From Acidobacteriota bacterium (GTDB lineage Bacteria > Acidobacteriota > Terriglobia > Acidiferrales > UBA7541), in contig JABDGF010000006.1 in NCBI GenBank assembly GCA_013286165.1, positions 1-64,000 of the forward strand: 64,000 nt of DNA. Direction: 5' to 3'. The position numbers were made by a program, and so were the translations under genes. Positions 43,023 through 53,174 of this stretch are shown piece by piece. The notes under the pieces are model-generated. The model was not told the origin of the DNA, ran no database searches, and saw only the letters and a list, made by a program, of their open reading frames with translations. Each line of letters opens with the position of its first letter. The stretch's first letter is position 1.

Positions 43023-45670
43023 GCTGGCTGACGCGGCTATGGCGCCGGGATCAAATGGACAACATGCTCGATAAAGAGTTGAGCGATCACATCGAGCGTC
43101 ACACGAACGAATTGATTGCACGCGGGCACATGCCGGAGGAGGCGCGTCGGCTGGCGCGGCTCGAACTCGGCGGGCCGGAGCAAGTGAAGGAGCAGTGCCG
43201 CGACGAGCGAGGCACGCGTTGGGTGGAGGATCTCGGGCAGGACACGCGATACGCGATGAGGATGCTGCGGAAGAATCCGGGATTCGCGGCGGTGGCGCTG
43301 TTGACGCTGGCGCTGGGAAGCGGCGCGACGACGGTGATGTTCACGCTGGTGAATGGAGTGCTGCTGAAGCCGCTCGCGTATCCGGAGCCGGAACGCCTGG
43401 TGCAGCTGCACCGAAAAATCGAACAGCTGGGCGAGCCGTGGGGATTTTCGCCGCCGGATTTTCGCGATTACCGGCGCGAGGCGAGTTCAGTGGCGAAGCT
43501 GGCGGCGTGGTCGTGGGGCGGAGGGACGATTACCGGAATGGGACAAGCGGAGTATGTGGATGGGCGCGAATTCTCGTCGGACATTTTCAGCGTGCTGGGC
43601 GTGCCGCCGGTGCGCGGGCGCGCGTTCACGATGGAGGAAGAGCGAGGCGGCGGAGCGCCGGTGGCGATCATCAGCTACAGGCTGTGGCAGCGGCTGTACG
43701 GCGGGAGCGAAGACGCGATCGGCAAGCAACTGGAACTCGATGGAGTGTCGCGAACGATTGTGGGCGTAACGGCGGCGCATTTCGATCCCGACGGCGAGAT
43801 CGACGGCAAAGGCGACGTGTTCATTCCGCTGGAGCAGGATCCGGACACGCACATGGCGGGACGCTCGGCAAATTTCATGCACGTGCTGGGCCGGCTCGAA
43901 CCCGGCGTGACGCCGGCGCAAGCGAACGCGGAACTGGCGCGGATCGCGAAGCACATGGCTGAGCAGTATCCGGACGATGCGGGCGTGGGCGCGGTGGCGC
44001 ATCCGCTGCAGCAGGACATCGTGGGCAAAACGGGCAGCACGCTGTGGCTGCTGCTCGGCGCGGTGACACTGGTGCTGCTGATCGCGTGCGTGAATGTGGC
44101 GAGCCTGCTGCTGGCGCGGGCGGTTTCGCGCGAACGCGAGCTGGCGATGCGCGTGGCGCTGGGAGCGGGGCGCGGGCGGTTGATACGGCAATGCCTGACG
44201 GAGAGCGGAATTCTGGGACTTGCGGGCGGATTGCTGGGCGTGGTGATTGCGGCGGCGGGAGTGCGTCCGTTTCTGGCGCTGTGGCCGGGCGATTTGCCGC
44301 GCGCGAGCGACGTGCAGATGGATTGGCGCGTGCTCGTGGCGGCGATTGGCGTCAGCGTGTTCTGCGGGCTGATGTTTGGGCTGGCGCCTGCGCTGCGCGC
44401 GCCGACGAAGGAATTGGAGCAGAAGCTTCGCGGCGGAATGCGCGCAGTGGGCGACGGTTCGCGGCGGCTGCACAACGGATTTGTGATCGCGGAAATCGGG
44501 CTGGCGGTGGTGCTGCTGGTATCGGCGGGAATGCTGGGGCGCACGGTGCTGCGGCTTTCGACGCTCGATCCGGGCGTGCGGGTGGAGAACGTGCTGACGG
44601 CGAGGATGAGCGTGTCGCCGACGGTGCTGCAAAACGGGGCGGCGACGCGCGCGGCGTATATGAACGCGATCGACCGCGCGAGAGCTGTTCCGGGTGTGGA
44701 AGCGGCGGCGTTGACGGACATCGTGCCGCTGGGGCCGGGACAAAATATGGAGCCGTACTGGGCGAGCGCGGCCGAGCCGACAGCGAGCCGGATGCCGCTG
44801 GCCAACGGCACGACGGTGACGCCCGACTATTTGAAAGTGATGGGCATTCCGCTGCGGCGCGGGAGATTTTTCACGGACAACGACGACAACGAACATCCCT
44901 GGGTTGTGGTGGTGGATGAGGTGCTGGCCGAGCACGCGTTCGGATCGATCGACGCGGCGGTGGGCAAACAGATTCACTTGCCCGCTACGGGAAATACGCC
45001 GTTCGAGATCATCGGAGTTGTGGGGCACGTGCGGCATGGCGGGCTTGCGGGCGACGATCAATTGCGCGTGCGCGATCAGCTGTACACGCCGTTCGCGCAA
45101 CTGCCGGACCGGTTGATGCATTTGTTTTCGACGTTTTTGTCGATCACGGTGAAGACGAGCGGGCCGCCGCTGGCGATGGTCGATTCGCTGCGGCGCGAGC
45201 TGCGCGGCACTGGGAACGATCAGGTGCTGTATCAGGTGCGGACGATGGAGGAATTGGTGAGCGCATCGCTTGCGACGCAGAAATTTTTGTTGGCGTTGTT
45301 TGGAGTGTTTGCGGGGCTGGCGCTGCTGCTGGCGTGCATCGGAATTTATGGAGTGATGGCGTATCTGACGGCGCAGCGCGTGCCGGAAATTGGAGTGAGG
45401 ATTGCGCTGGGCGCTACGGCGCGGAACGTGATGTGGATGGTGTTGCGGCAAAGCCTCACGCTGATTTTTGTGGGCGTGGCGGTTGGGACGGTGGCGGCGC
45501 TGGTGGCGGGGCGCGCGATGGTGCATTCGGTGGCGGGGATGCAGCGGGTGGAGGCGGTGAGTTTTTTTGTGATGATTCCGGTGTTGGTGGGGGCGGCGGC
45601 GACGGCGAGTTGGATACCGGCGCGGAGGGCTAGCCGCACGGACCCGATTCGGGCGTTGAGGCAGGAGTGA
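43019..45670 (+). CDS. ADOP family permease 3, 883 aa
   Basis: Starts inside the PadR 2 stop codon. Cytosolic N-terminal part (about 1-85, [20 protein letters not shown]), TM 1 ([20 protein letters not shown]), MacB-type domain, FtsX unit 1 ([40 protein letters not shown]), second periplasmic domain and FtsX unit 2 ([20 protein letters not shown]) ending [17 protein letters not shown]. Same class as permease 1. Substrates of ADOP proteins are not known. Without an ATPase they may pair with MacB-type ATPases encoded elsewhere. Confidence 0.92.
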   Translation: MSWLTRLWRRDQMDNMLDKELSDHIERHTNELIARGHMPEEARRLARLELGGPEQVKEQCRDERGTRWVEDLGQDTRYAMRMLRKNPGFAAVALLTLALGSGATTVMFTLVNGVLLKPLAYPEPERLVQLHRKIEQLGEPWGFSPPDFRDYRREASSVAKLAAWSWGGGTITGMGQAEYVDGREFSSDIFSVLGVPPVRGRAFTMEEERGGGAPVAIISYRLWQRLYGGSEDAIGKQLELDGVSRTIVGVTAAHFDPDGEIDGKGDVFIPLEQDPDTHMAGRSANFMHVLGRLEPGVTPAQANAELARIAKHMAEQYPDDAGVGAVAHPLQQDIVGKTGSTLWLLLGAVTLVLLIACVNVASLLLARAVSRERELAMRVALGAGRGRLIRQCLTESGILGLAGGLLGVVIAAAGVRPFLALWPGDLPRASDVQMDWRVLVAAIGVSVFCGLMFGLAPALRAPTKELEQKLRGGMRAVGDGSRRLHNGFVIAEIGLAVVLLVSAGMLGRTVLRLSTLDPGVRVENVLTARMSVSPTVLQNGAATRAAYMNAIDRARAVPGVEAAALTDIVPLGPGQNMEPYWASAAEPTASRMPLANGTTVTPDYLKVMGIPLRRGRFFTDNDDNEHPWVVVVDEVLAEHAFGSIDAAVGKQIHLPATGNTPFEIIGVVGHVRHGGLAGDDQLRVRDQLYTPFAQLPDRLMHLFSTFLSITVKTSGPPLAMVDSLRRELRGTGNDQVLYQVRTMEELVSASLATQKFLLALFGVFAGLALLLACIGIYGVMAYLTAQRVPEIGVRIALGATARNVMWMVLRQSLTLIFVGVAVGTVAALVAGRAMVHSVAGMQRVEAVSFFVMIPVLVGAAATASWIPARRASRTDPIRALRQE

Positions 45671-45686
45671 GGAGGCGTCCTGCCTC

Positions 45687-46001
45687 TTAGCGACCCAGAT
45701 GCGTGAGACGGACGGTTTTCTTGGGGAACACTGCAGCGATGTGGAGTTCACCGCCCAACGCTGAAATCAAAGCCCGAAGCTGATTAACGTGGATGTTGCG
45801 GCTCCGCTTTTCGAGCTTCGAAACGGCGGCTTGAGACACTTTCATGCGACGCGCGAGCGCGGTCTGGGTAACCTTGAGACTGTTTCGAAGCTCAGCGAGT
45901 TCCATCGCCGCGATTTCGCGACCTGCGCGTTTGCGTGCACGTGCAATAGACGCTGGCTTCATGGTTCGCTTGACAAGCGTATTGAATTTCAATCTCGTCA
46001 T
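45687..46001 (-). CDS. higA: HigA-type antitoxin, XRE helix-turn-helix, 104 aa
   Basis: HTH_XRE domain at about 35-90: LAELRNSLKVTQTALARRMK, VSQAAVSKLEKRSRNIHVNQ and ALGGELHIAAVFP. An N-terminal basic segment precedes it. This is the form found as second gene in HigBA/RelE-like pairs with the toxin first. The start at 46001 overlaps the toxin stop by 4 nt. The antitoxin reads intact although its toxin is broken, so it may survive as a plain regulator or as an antidote to a toxin elsewhere. Confidence 0.85.
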   Translation of the reverse strand: MTRLKFNTLVKRTMKPASIARARKRAGREIAAMELAELRNSLKVTQTALARRMKVSQAAVSKLEKRSRNIHVNQLRALISALGGELHIAAVFPKKTVRLTHLGR

Positions 46002-46359
46002 CGAATCAGGCCCTCCTGCTTTAGTTCCCGTAAGTACTGATCGTAGATTTTGTCCGCAACTTCGATGATTCTTTTGGTCCAGCTCTTCCCTGACTTTCTG
46101 CCGCCAATCAGAAGATTCGCGGTTTGGCGCGGATCGAACGCGAACAGAATTCGATACGGCTTGCCTCGGTGCTGAACGCGAAGCTCTTTCATATTGGAGT
46201 GCTTCGAACCCTTGGACAGCGTATCGACCCACGGCCTTCCGAGTGCCGGGCCTTTGTCCTCGAGGATAGCCACCCCACGTAAACCGATTCTTGCTCGCTC
46301 GAAGAAAGCTCTGCCTACCACGATTGAAACTCATCGGTGGTTTCGACATTCCACGACAT
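45998..46359 (-). pseudogene. higB: Decayed HigB/Gp49-type toxin
   Basis: Conserved C-terminal two-thirds: KGPALGRPWVDTLSKGSKHS, MKELRVQHRGKPYRILFAFD and ADKIYDQYLREL. The true N-terminus is in another frame from ATG 46359: MSWNVETTDEFQSW, then an in-frame TAG at 46315-46317 where an aromatic residue is usual, then AELSSSEQESVYVG. A frameshift near 46275 separates it from VAILEDKG. A later ATG at 46321 opens an intact frame but gives a scrambled N-terminus (MVGRAFFERARIG). Two lesions point to inactivation. A TATAAT lies about 12 nt upstream of the old start. Confidence 0.8.
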
Positions 46360-46414
46360 CGAGACGATTATAACCTTAGAGTTATAGGAATTCAAGCGGT
46401 GTTGTAGCCGTAAC

Positions 46415-46632
46415 AACACACAGGCGAACTCCAGACTGTGCCACGGACTGGCTTCCCTATTGTGAGTGCGGCAAGAAGTTGAAGTGGTGCCTGGAGTGGG
46501 GTAGCTGAACCTGGGACCGACTGAGAGTAGGTTGCGGTTAGCGAGAGAGGCTAAGCTAGATGGCGCTGCGCGCGACTCGAAACCCGCACAGACTGACAGT
46601 CTATGTTACATCGCGCTGCGCGCGACTAAAGC
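46415..46632. repeat. A repeat and degraded B repeats
   Basis: A at 46417-46443 (ACAGGCGAACTCCAGACTGT then GCCAC, one arm mismatch). B-like remnants at 46505-46560 (GGGACCGAC...GTAGGTTGC) and 46577-46630 (AGACT-gac-AGTCT, CGCGCTGCGCGCG). Confidence 0.6.
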
Positions 46633-48933
46633 TTACGGCTTCGAGGCGAATTGTTGGCCGCAGCCTTGTTCGCACCAGATCCCCGGGTCTTCGTGGGCGG
46701 TGGGGGGCTTGATGATGATGGGGTCGGTGGTGCCGCGTAGCGTTTTCGGGGAGGGGACGCTGGCGGAGCCGATGCCTATGGCGGTGCCGCTGGGGGGAGT
46801 GGCGCCGGGAAAAAGGTCGAAGACTACGACCTCGTTGTCGCCTTTGTTGAGCCACGGCGCGGGGATGTAGAGCGTTCTGGTGGGGCCGATGCTCCAGGCG
46901 CGGCCGGCGTTGTGGCCATTCACCCAGACAAAACCTTTTTGGATGGACGAGACATCCAGGAACGTGTCGGCGGGACTGTCCATTGTGAAGTGGCCGCGGT
47001 AGAAGGCGGGGCCGTCGGGTTTGTGTTTGCTCCAGCCGACGATGGGATCGGGCTGCGGCGCGGCGCCGGGCTTGGCGGATTTTGCGGAAATGTCCGTGGG
47101 CGCGCGCATCGGCAGCGTATAGATTTTCCAGTTTTGCAGCGGCGCACCGTTGAAGACGACGGAGTCTGTGATTCCGGCGCGGCCATCGGGCAGCGCGCGG
47201 CCGAAATTCACGCGGCCGGAATTTTCGACCAGGATGTCGAGCGTGGCGGAGTTTTCAGTGAACGCGAAATTCAGCGTGTCTTCTTTCATGCGGCGGTCAA
47301 GCGTGCCGACGAGCTTGCCGTTGATGTAAATGGCGGCGAAATCGCGGAGACTGTGGATGGTGAGCGAGTCCGCGGCGAAAGTTTTGCGCGGAGTGAGCGA
47401 GCCGTCTGCGCCGATATGAACGCCGTCGCCGCTGGCTGAGCTGGGAACGTCGCTGCCGCCGGATTGGTTGGCATCTTGTCCATTTGAGGTGGTGTCGCCG
47501 CCGAGGTGCGAGTTGTGGCTATCGGCGCCGCCGTGGCCGGCACCCTGCGACGCGTCCATCCCTGAATCCTTTGAAGCGTCGAGCGGCGCGACGATCCCGC
47601 CGCGGCGGATAACGGTGCGATAGAGAATGTAGCCGTAGCCCTGGCCAAAGGACTCCATCGATTCGGGAGTCTTTACGGATTGCGGCGCGGCGAGATTTTT
47701 CGAAAGCGGCGCGTTTTCTTCGAGTTTGAAGTCTGGAACCGAGACGATGGGGAGATTCTGCGGGACGTCTGGCAGAGTGGCGCCGGTGTGCGCGGCTATT
47801 GCGTCGCGAAACGCGAAATATTTTTTTGTGGGGCGGCCGGCTTCGTCGATGGGCGCGTCGTAATCGTAGCTGGTGGTTTCGGGCGCGTAGTGATCGTCGG
47901 GGCCGTCACCGAGATTCGCGCCATTCCAGAAACCCCAGGTGGTGCCGCCGTGCACCATATAAAGGTTGAAGCTGTAGTTGTTCGAGAGAAACCACTTCAG
48001 TTCGTCGAGCTGCTGTTGCGTGTTCGTGACTTGATGTTCTTCGCCCCACGCGTCAAACCAGCCATCCCAATATTCGCCGACCATTACGGGCTGATTCGGG
48101 CGTCGCGCGTGGATTTTCGCGATGCTCGACTTCCCTTCTCCCGGGCCGAAATTTGCAGCGGCGAAAACGCCGTCGAGTTCGCCCATTTCCATTTGATCGG
48201 GATCGGTGCCGTCGGCGGTGTAGAACATTTCGCTGCCGAGTCCGGCGTGAACGAAAAGCGCTTTGATGGCTTGCATGTATTCGTGGGCTTGGCGGCGCGT
48301 GGTTTCGGGATCGGGGCCGAGACCGCGTCCGGCGCGCGGGCCGTAGGAGCCGTACTCATTTTCAATTTGAAAGCCGATGATCGGGCCGCCTTTTGAGGCG
48401 AGATACGGCGCGATTTCGTGGCCGATGCGATCGAGGTAGGCGCCGGCGGCTGCGAGAAATTCCGGGTCGGTGGTGCGGACCTTAATTTTGTTGCCGTCGA
48501 AGAGCCAGGCTGGGAAGCCGCCTGCGTCCCACTCGGCGCAAACGTAGGGGCCGAGGCGCATCAGCACGTTGAGATTTTCTTCTTTGGCGGCTTGGAGGAA
48601 AGCGGCGACGTCGAGATTGCCGGAGAAATCGAAGACGCCGGGCTGCGGCTCGTGCGCGTTCCAGAAAGAGTAGACCTGGATGGTGTTGAGGCCCATGGCG
48701 CGGATTTTGCGGAGGCGGTCGCGCCAGTAGTCGCGTGGGACGCGCGCGTAGTGGATTTCGCCGGAGAGGATTTCGTAGGGTTTGCCGTCGCGGGTGAACT
48801 GCGTGCCGTCGATCGTGATGGCGTGCGGCGGCTGGGCGGATTGTGCTTGTGGTGCGTGGTGGGTGGAGACTGTGGCGGCGAAGATGGAGGCGGTGAGGGT
48901 GGCTAGGGTTAGTGGACCTTTGGCGATGGGCAT
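46633..48933 (-). CDS. Exported GH35 beta-galactosidase, 766 aa
   Basis: The signal sequence is weak (LTLATLTASIFAATV); an earlier in-frame start cannot be excluded. GH35 core: GKPYEILSGEIHYARVPRDY, NTIQVYSFWNAHEP, acid/base Glu193 in FQIENEYGSYG and nucleophile Glu287 in MVGEYWDGWFDAWG. An unusual Gly/Ser/Asp/His-rich stretch (about 465-525, e.g. SQGAGHGGADSHNSHLGGD) interrupts the beta domains. The C-terminus has a galactose-binding-like fold (WVNGHNAGRAWSIGPTRTLY). It probably trims galactosides from plant glycans. Monocistronic. Confidence 0.85.
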   Translation of the reverse strand: MPIAKGPLTLATLTASIFAATVSTHHAPQAQSAQPPHAITIDGTQFTRDGKPYEILSGEIHYARVPRDYWRDRLRKIRAMGLNTIQVYSFWNAHEPQPGVFDFSGNLDVAAFLQAAKEENLNVLMRLGPYVCAEWDAGGFPAWLFDGNKIKVRTTDPEFLAAAGAYLDRIGHEIAPYLASKGGPIIGFQIENEYGSYGPRAGRGLGPDPETTRRQAHEYMQAIKALFVHAGLGSEMFYTADGTDPDQMEMGELDGVFAAANFGPGEGKSSIAKIHARRPNQPVMVGEYWDGWFDAWGEEHQVTNTQQQLDELKWFLSNNYSFNLYMVHGGTTWGFWNGANLGDGPDDHYAPETTSYDYDAPIDEAGRPTKKYFAFRDAIAAHTGATLPDVPQNLPIVSVPDFKLEENAPLSKNLAAPQSVKTPESMESFGQGYGYILYRTVIRRGGIVAPLDASKDSGMDASQGAGHGGADSHNSHLGGDTTSNGQDANQSGGSDVPSSASGDGVHIGADGSLTPRKTFAADSLTIHSLRDFAAIYINGKLVGTLDRRMKEDTLNFAFTENSATLDILVENSGRVNFGRALPDGRAGITDSVVFNGAPLQNWKIYTLPMRAPTDISAKSAKPGAAPQPDPIVGWSKHKPDGPAFYRGHFTMDSPADTFLDVSSIQKGFVWVNGHNAGRAWSIGPTRTLYIPAPWLNKGDNEVVVFDLFPGATPPSGTAIGIGSASVPSPKTLRGTTDPIIIKPPTAHEDPGIWCEQGCGQQFASKP

Positions 48934-49604
48934 GTGGTTTTCGCGCCGGGCGCGGATGAGGAAAGATAGCACGAGTGCGAAAAGTCGATAGGGGTTAGTC
49001 GGGTGGTTGGCGAGGCTGCTCTGGCGGGGCGGGCGACACTTACGGCAAAGCGGTAGCTTCGCTCCCGCAGTCCAAATTGATGCGAGGTCGTGTGAGGTGC
49101 GTGGTGTGCTTGGCGCGGGGGGGGTTGGGTGGTGGGGTTAAGTCGGGTGAAAGCGGTGCGTCGCTGCGCGACTGACCGCACTCCCATAGGCGCTGTGCTG
49201 ACGAAAGATGAGTGCGTGAATTTGTGTGAGTGGCGCGGATGGTGCGGGGCGAGACAGGCGAAGAGCGGAGGGGAAAATAACAATGGAAGGGATGCGCGGC
49301 TCAGGGCCCAGCCCTCTAAATTAATAAAGGATTCCCGAAGCTGCGTTCCCTTCCGTTGATGAGGATGTACCAAAAAGGGGGAGTGGGGCCATCGGGGAGA
49401 TGCTGTAGTGCGTTGATTTAGCAAAACCTGTTGAATTTTTCAGCGATGAGGCGGAGTGAGGCGAAGGGATTGATGGTGCGTGGATGTTGGGGTTGTCGCG
49501 TGCGGCTTTGCCAGGGCGCATATAACTGCAAGATTGCCCATGCTGCTCCACTGTCGCAAGCAGCATGGACAATCCTGGCGGTGTAATTTTTCGTCGCGCG
49601 ACGG
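48934..49604. other. Long intergenic region with family G repeat and a stem-loop
   Basis: GGCAAAGCGGTAGCTTCGCT then CCCGCAGTCCAAA (49050-49080) is family G. A 14-bp hairpin lies at 49534-49572 (TTGCCCATGCTGCT / AGCAGCATGGACAA, one mismatch), 32 nt past the end of the lipoprotein gene. 49100-49530 otherwise shows no convincing gene. Confidence 0.5.
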
Positions 49605-50186
49605 TTACGAGGCGGCCGGAGCTGCGACTTTGATGTGAAGCATCTGGGCCAGGGCTAGGAGCTTTTCTTTTACGCTGTTGCCGTCGGTGACCGCAGTCGG
49701 GAGGTCGCCGGAGCTGAAGGCGGCGGTGGCTGCGTCCCACAGGGATTTTGCGCTGGTGTATTGATCGTTGGTGGCGGCCGGGAGTTTGTGCGCGGCGGAG
49801 AGCTGGCTGACTTTTGCGCTCACGGAAGAAAGGAGCGGAGGCAGCGAAGATGAAAGATCGTTCCACTGTTTGGTGAATTCGTCTTTCTTGGCTTTGGCGG
49901 CGGCGGCGAGGTCGGTGATCTGGCCGGGCAACGCTTTTGCGGAGGTGAGCGCGCCGGAGTAGTCGCCGTTGTTGTAGGCGGTCTGCGCGGAGTTGATCGA
50001 GGCTTCGACGGCGGCGGTTTGTTCGGGCACGTATTTTTCGGAGAGCGACTTCACGGGGCCGAAAGCGGTTTGCGCGGCGCTGATGGCGGCTTGCGCGGAA
50101 ACTTTTTCGCCGTTGCCGCAGGCGGCGGTGACGATTAGGAGAAGCACGACGGCGATTGCGGGGAGTGCGAGTTTGCGACGATTCAT
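49605..50186 (-). CDS. Predicted lipoprotein, Ala-rich helical, 193 aa
   Basis: ATG at 50186 with AAGGA about 8 nt upstream. Signal sequence LALPAIAVVLLLIVTAACGN with a lipobox (TAAC), so the mature protein is lipid-anchored at Cys23. The rest is helical and Ala/Ser/Lys rich (QAAISAAQTAFGPVKSLSEK; INSAQTAYNNGDYSGALTSA; AKAKKDEFTKQWNDLSSSLP), probably a helical bundle with two TPR-like stretches. No known family; possible envelope spacer. Confidence 0.75.
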   Translation of the reverse strand: MNRRKLALPAIAVVLLLIVTAACGNGEKVSAQAAISAAQTAFGPVKSLSEKYVPEQTAAVEASINSAQTAYNNGDYSGALTSAKALPGQITDLAAAAKAKKDEFTKQWNDLSSSLPPLLSSVSAKVSQLSAAHKLPAATNDQYTSAKSLWDAATAAFSSGDLPTAVTDGNSVKEKLLALAQMLHIKVAAPAAS

Positions 50187-50537
50187 GGCGTGTCCTTTTT
50201 AGTATTTTTTGTGTTGTGAAAGATGAGAGCGGGGCCCGAGTGACGTGGGCACGGTAGCGGAGGGGTGTGGCGTGTGTCAATGCGTTTGCAGCGGTGGTTA
50301 GTGATTCGTTGCCTGGTGGCTAGAGACTGGTGGATGGTGTGTGCTGAGCGAGGCTACGTTTTCGTGGCGTGTGATTTTGCGGCGGGGCGGTGGCTTCGCT
50401 ACCGCACTCCGGGAAAGGCGTGTGAACCGATGAGTACAAGGGTATGCTTCATGGCATCTAATGGGTAGAGGCGCCCAGTCCTCGGACTCACGATCGACTT
50501 CTCTTGTTCTGGCACTGGCTCTGGCGCCGGGTACCGC
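50187..50537. other. Intergenic region with a family G remnant
   Basis: GGCGGTGGCTTCGCTACCGC then ACTCCGGG at about 50386-50412 is a family G copy. Nothing else supported. Confidence 0.4.
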
Positions 50538-51761
50538 ATGAAAGACATTTTGATACGAGTGGCGATGATCATCGCGGCGTGCGCGTTTGCGTGCGCGCTG
50601 GTGATGCTGCTTGTGGCTGTGCTGGTGCATGTGGACCAGCACATTTTCCGCGAACGCGCGGAGCGGTTGCGCAACGACATTATTGGGATCACTCCGCGGC
50701 AAACGACGCTCGATTCCGAAGACGCGATGCTTTCGAGTTGGACGGACAGCGTGACGCGCTCGACTCCGTGCGACAAAAACTTTTGCGACATTCACATTGT
50801 GGTGGAGCGGCCATTCACCGATGCGCTGCAGGCTGCGCTGGTGGCGGTGGTGCCGCGTGGGCTGCGGCTTTTTAAATTTTTGGGCGGGCGGCCGGCAAGC
50901 GCGAATGGGACGATCTACGTGCGCAACGGTTATGTGTGGGGCGCGTCGTTTGCACTGACGTCGTATGTATTTTCAAAGCCGGGCGACGCGCAATGGCCGG
51001 ACGGATATTTTATTGTCGGCACGGTGAGGACGCTGCCGTGGAGCCATCACTGGGGCGTGGATGAATATTCGTATCCGGCGAGCGGCGCGGAGTACGGGAT
51101 CGAGCAGACGAATGAGACGTGCACGCAGTGCGTTTCGTTGACGGTGGATTTTTCGCCGTACGCGGCGCGCGCGCAGGTGGAGAGGTTGTCGCGGTACAAC
51201 TACGAGTGCTTGACGGCTGAGAGCGTGTGCACGAAGGCGGAGGATTTATTGCCGGTGGCGGCGCACGAGATTGAGACGGCGGTGCGGCCCGATCCGCTTT
51301 CAACTCCGGTGTGCGATCCGAAGGATTTGCCGTTGATGAGCCGCGACGCGGATAGCGTAGGCGTTTTTATCGTGAAGAAGGTGACGCTGGCGAAAGCGCC
51401 GCCGTCGAAGAAGCCTGGGAAGCGGGCGACGAAAAGCACGTGGGAGACGCTCGACATTCAACTCGAGGCCCGCATCAAACGTGCGGAATTCTGGGATGTG
51501 GGGACGACGCGCAAGCTGGGTCTGAATCGTGAGCTGGTGGATCTGGCGCCGGATACGCCGTCGATCAATGTGGGCGATCGAGTGATTGTGATGTTTGACC
51601 GCCCGGAGGGCGACGCGGCGGATGCTCCGGTGCGCGCGAATGTGTGCGGCGTGGCGCTTTCGACGCCGAAGAATTTGACGGCGGCGCGGGCGGGTGCGGC
51701 GCTGGACAAGCGCGTGGCGCCGCTCGCGGCGTATGAGGATGGGTACGCGCCGGCGAAGTGA
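50538..51761 (+). CDS. Hypothetical protein with N-terminal TM anchor, 407 aa
   Basis: One N-terminal TM helix (VAMIIAACAFACALVMLLVA VLV) places the bulk outside the membrane. The extracytoplasmic part has several Cys pairs (CDKNFCD; CTQCVS; C-x7-C) that suggest disulfides, and a beta-rich end (STWETLDIQLEARIKRAEFW; SINVGDRVIVMFDRPEGDAA). I do not recognise a family. The start has no strong ribosome binding site but is the first possible one before the TM helix. Confidence 0.6.
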   Translation: MKDILIRVAMIIAACAFACALVMLLVAVLVHVDQHIFRERAERLRNDIIGITPRQTTLDSEDAMLSSWTDSVTRSTPCDKNFCDIHIVVERPFTDALQAALVAVVPRGLRLFKFLGGRPASANGTIYVRNGYVWGASFALTSYVFSKPGDAQWPDGYFIVGTVRTLPWSHHWGVDEYSYPASGAEYGIEQTNETCTQCVSLTVDFSPYAARAQVERLSRYNYECLTAESVCTKAEDLLPVAAHEIETAVRPDPLSTPVCDPKDLPLMSRDADSVGVFIVKKVTLAKAPPSKKPGKRATKSTWETLDIQLEARIKRAEFWDVGTTRKLGLNRELVDLAPDTPSINVGDRVIVMFDRPEGDAADAPVRANVCGVALSTPKNLTAARAGAALDKRVAPLAAYEDGYAPAK

Positions 51762-51814
51762 GGCGGGGGGCTGGGGGCTGCGCGGAGACTGGGTGCGTGG
51801 GCATTTTTTGGCGG

Positions 51815-51865
51815 CGCTGCCCCGACTGACAGCCTAGGTTATAGCTCGCTTCGTTCGCCTGGGAT
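51815..51865. repeat. Degraded family B tail
   Basis: GACTGACAGCCTAGGTTATA then GCTCGCTTCGTTCGCC matches the second and third hairpins of family B (compare 46577 and 34500). Confidence 0.5.
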
Positions 51866-51949
51866 TGAGGTTACTGATTGGCGTCTATAGTGCGCTGGTA
51901 ATGCACCGGCGCAGCTGTGATTGGTAAGCTCGGAGGCGGAGCGTAGCTC

Positions 51950-53080
51950 ATGTCCTCTCCCCTTCTGCGTGTGATCGCATTCGCTTGCGTGTGTGGATTT
52001 GCGGTGGCGCCTGCTCGCGGGCAGGATTCTGGCAGCGGCGATACGGCCGGGAAAGTCTGGAACAACGACAACATCAAAACCGTGCCTGGGCGGATCAGTG
52101 TGGTGGGCGGGTCGGATTCCAGCGCGGCCACGGACGCCGGACAGAACGAGCAGAGCGAGTTCGCGGTGCGTTCGAATGGCGCGAGATTTGTGAGCCCCGC
52201 GCCGGGTGAGACGTTTGCGCCGGGCGATTCGATGCAGATTGAGTTCGTACTCGAGCCGGGAGTTCGAGTCGTGCGCGGCGCCGGACTGATGTCGCGAATG
52301 CACGACATCGTGGGCGCGAAGGATGACCCGCCGTTTTCGTTCAATGTAACGATCCCTGAAAATGAAGGCAGTGAGAATCTTTCGCTGATCGGACCACAGC
52401 CATTATTTGCGATCGGGGCGGCGGAAGGGAGCTCGAACGATCCTGTTCTGGCAGAGACTTACATCGACGTGGAGGAGCGCGGACTGCCGGTGTCGATGTA
52501 TGCGGCGGGCTCGGTCGTGGGCTCCGGCAACCAGCCGACTCGTTTGCAATTCTTCAGTATCGGCCAGCGCGACTACCTGGGAATTTTCGGACGTTTCGCG
52601 AATGGGCACGAAATGGACATCACGCGGTCGACACACTTGCGGCTGACGTCTGGGAATTCGGCTGTGGTGCGCGTGGACGATGCGGATAGCATCTTTGCGA
52701 TTGGTCCGGGGGCGACATCCGTGATTGCGACCTACACGGTGGGTGCACAGCAGCAGAAGCTGATGATATCAGCGACAGTAGCGGGCGGCGAAACCGATGG
52801 TTCAATTCCTGCGTCGCCGAATCTGGTTGATTTCGGAGACGTTGCGGTGGGGACGACGAGCGCGGCGCGGACGGTGACGATCACGAACAAGCTGGGCAGG
52901 CCGTTGCCGATGGAAAAATTGACGGAGTTTTTTGCACCCGAGACCTGTTCGGGGCGGATGCTAGCTGACGGAGAGTCCTGCACGATAACGGTGCGGATTC
53001 AGGCGACGGTGCGAGGGGCGAATCACAATGACCTCTACATTGAGAATTCGCATGTTTTGTTGCTGTGTAACGGAGTTTGA
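51950..53080 (+). CDS. Secreted protein with C-terminal ASH/choice-of-anchor-D-like domain, 376 aa
   Basis: Signal peptide VIAFACVCGFAVAPARGQ. The middle (about 60-270) is beta-rich, with an Ig-like/BACON-type stretch (SIGQRDYLGIFGRFANGHEM; GATSVIATYTVGAQQQKLMI). The C-terminal part (PNLVDFGDVAVGTTSAARTV; TITNKLGRPLPMEKL; CSGRMLADGESCTITVRIQA) is the pattern of ASH / choice-of-anchor D domains common in acidobacterial surface proteins. The end (NDLYIENSHVLLLCNGV) lacks the usual last strand, so it may be slightly truncated. Confidence 0.7.
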   Translation: MSSPLLRVIAFACVCGFAVAPARGQDSGSGDTAGKVWNNDNIKTVPGRISVVGGSDSSAATDAGQNEQSEFAVRSNGARFVSPAPGETFAPGDSMQIEFVLEPGVRVVRGAGLMSRMHDIVGAKDDPPFSFNVTIPENEGSENLSLIGPQPLFAIGAAEGSSNDPVLAETYIDVEERGLPVSMYAAGSVVGSGNQPTRLQFFSIGQRDYLGIFGRFANGHEMDITRSTHLRLTSGNSAVVRVDDADSIFAIGPGATSVIATYTVGAQQQKLMISATVAGGETDGSIPASPNLVDFGDVAVGTTSAARTVTITNKLGRPLPMEKLTEFFAPETCSGRMLADGESCTITVRIQATVRGANHNDLYIENSHVLLLCNGV

Positions 53081-53174
53081 GCGGGTCACGGTGCGCTGCG
53101 GCCGGGTGCGCCGGCAATTTTTGTAGCGGCGCTAGAAAACCTTGGCGGCAAATTCAAAGAAAAACCAAAGGCAA

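Noticed and set aside
43487-45751. 754-codon frame antisense to ADOP 3
   Set aside because: Arg/His/Gln-rich composition, no recognisable motif, mirrors the codon phase of the permease.
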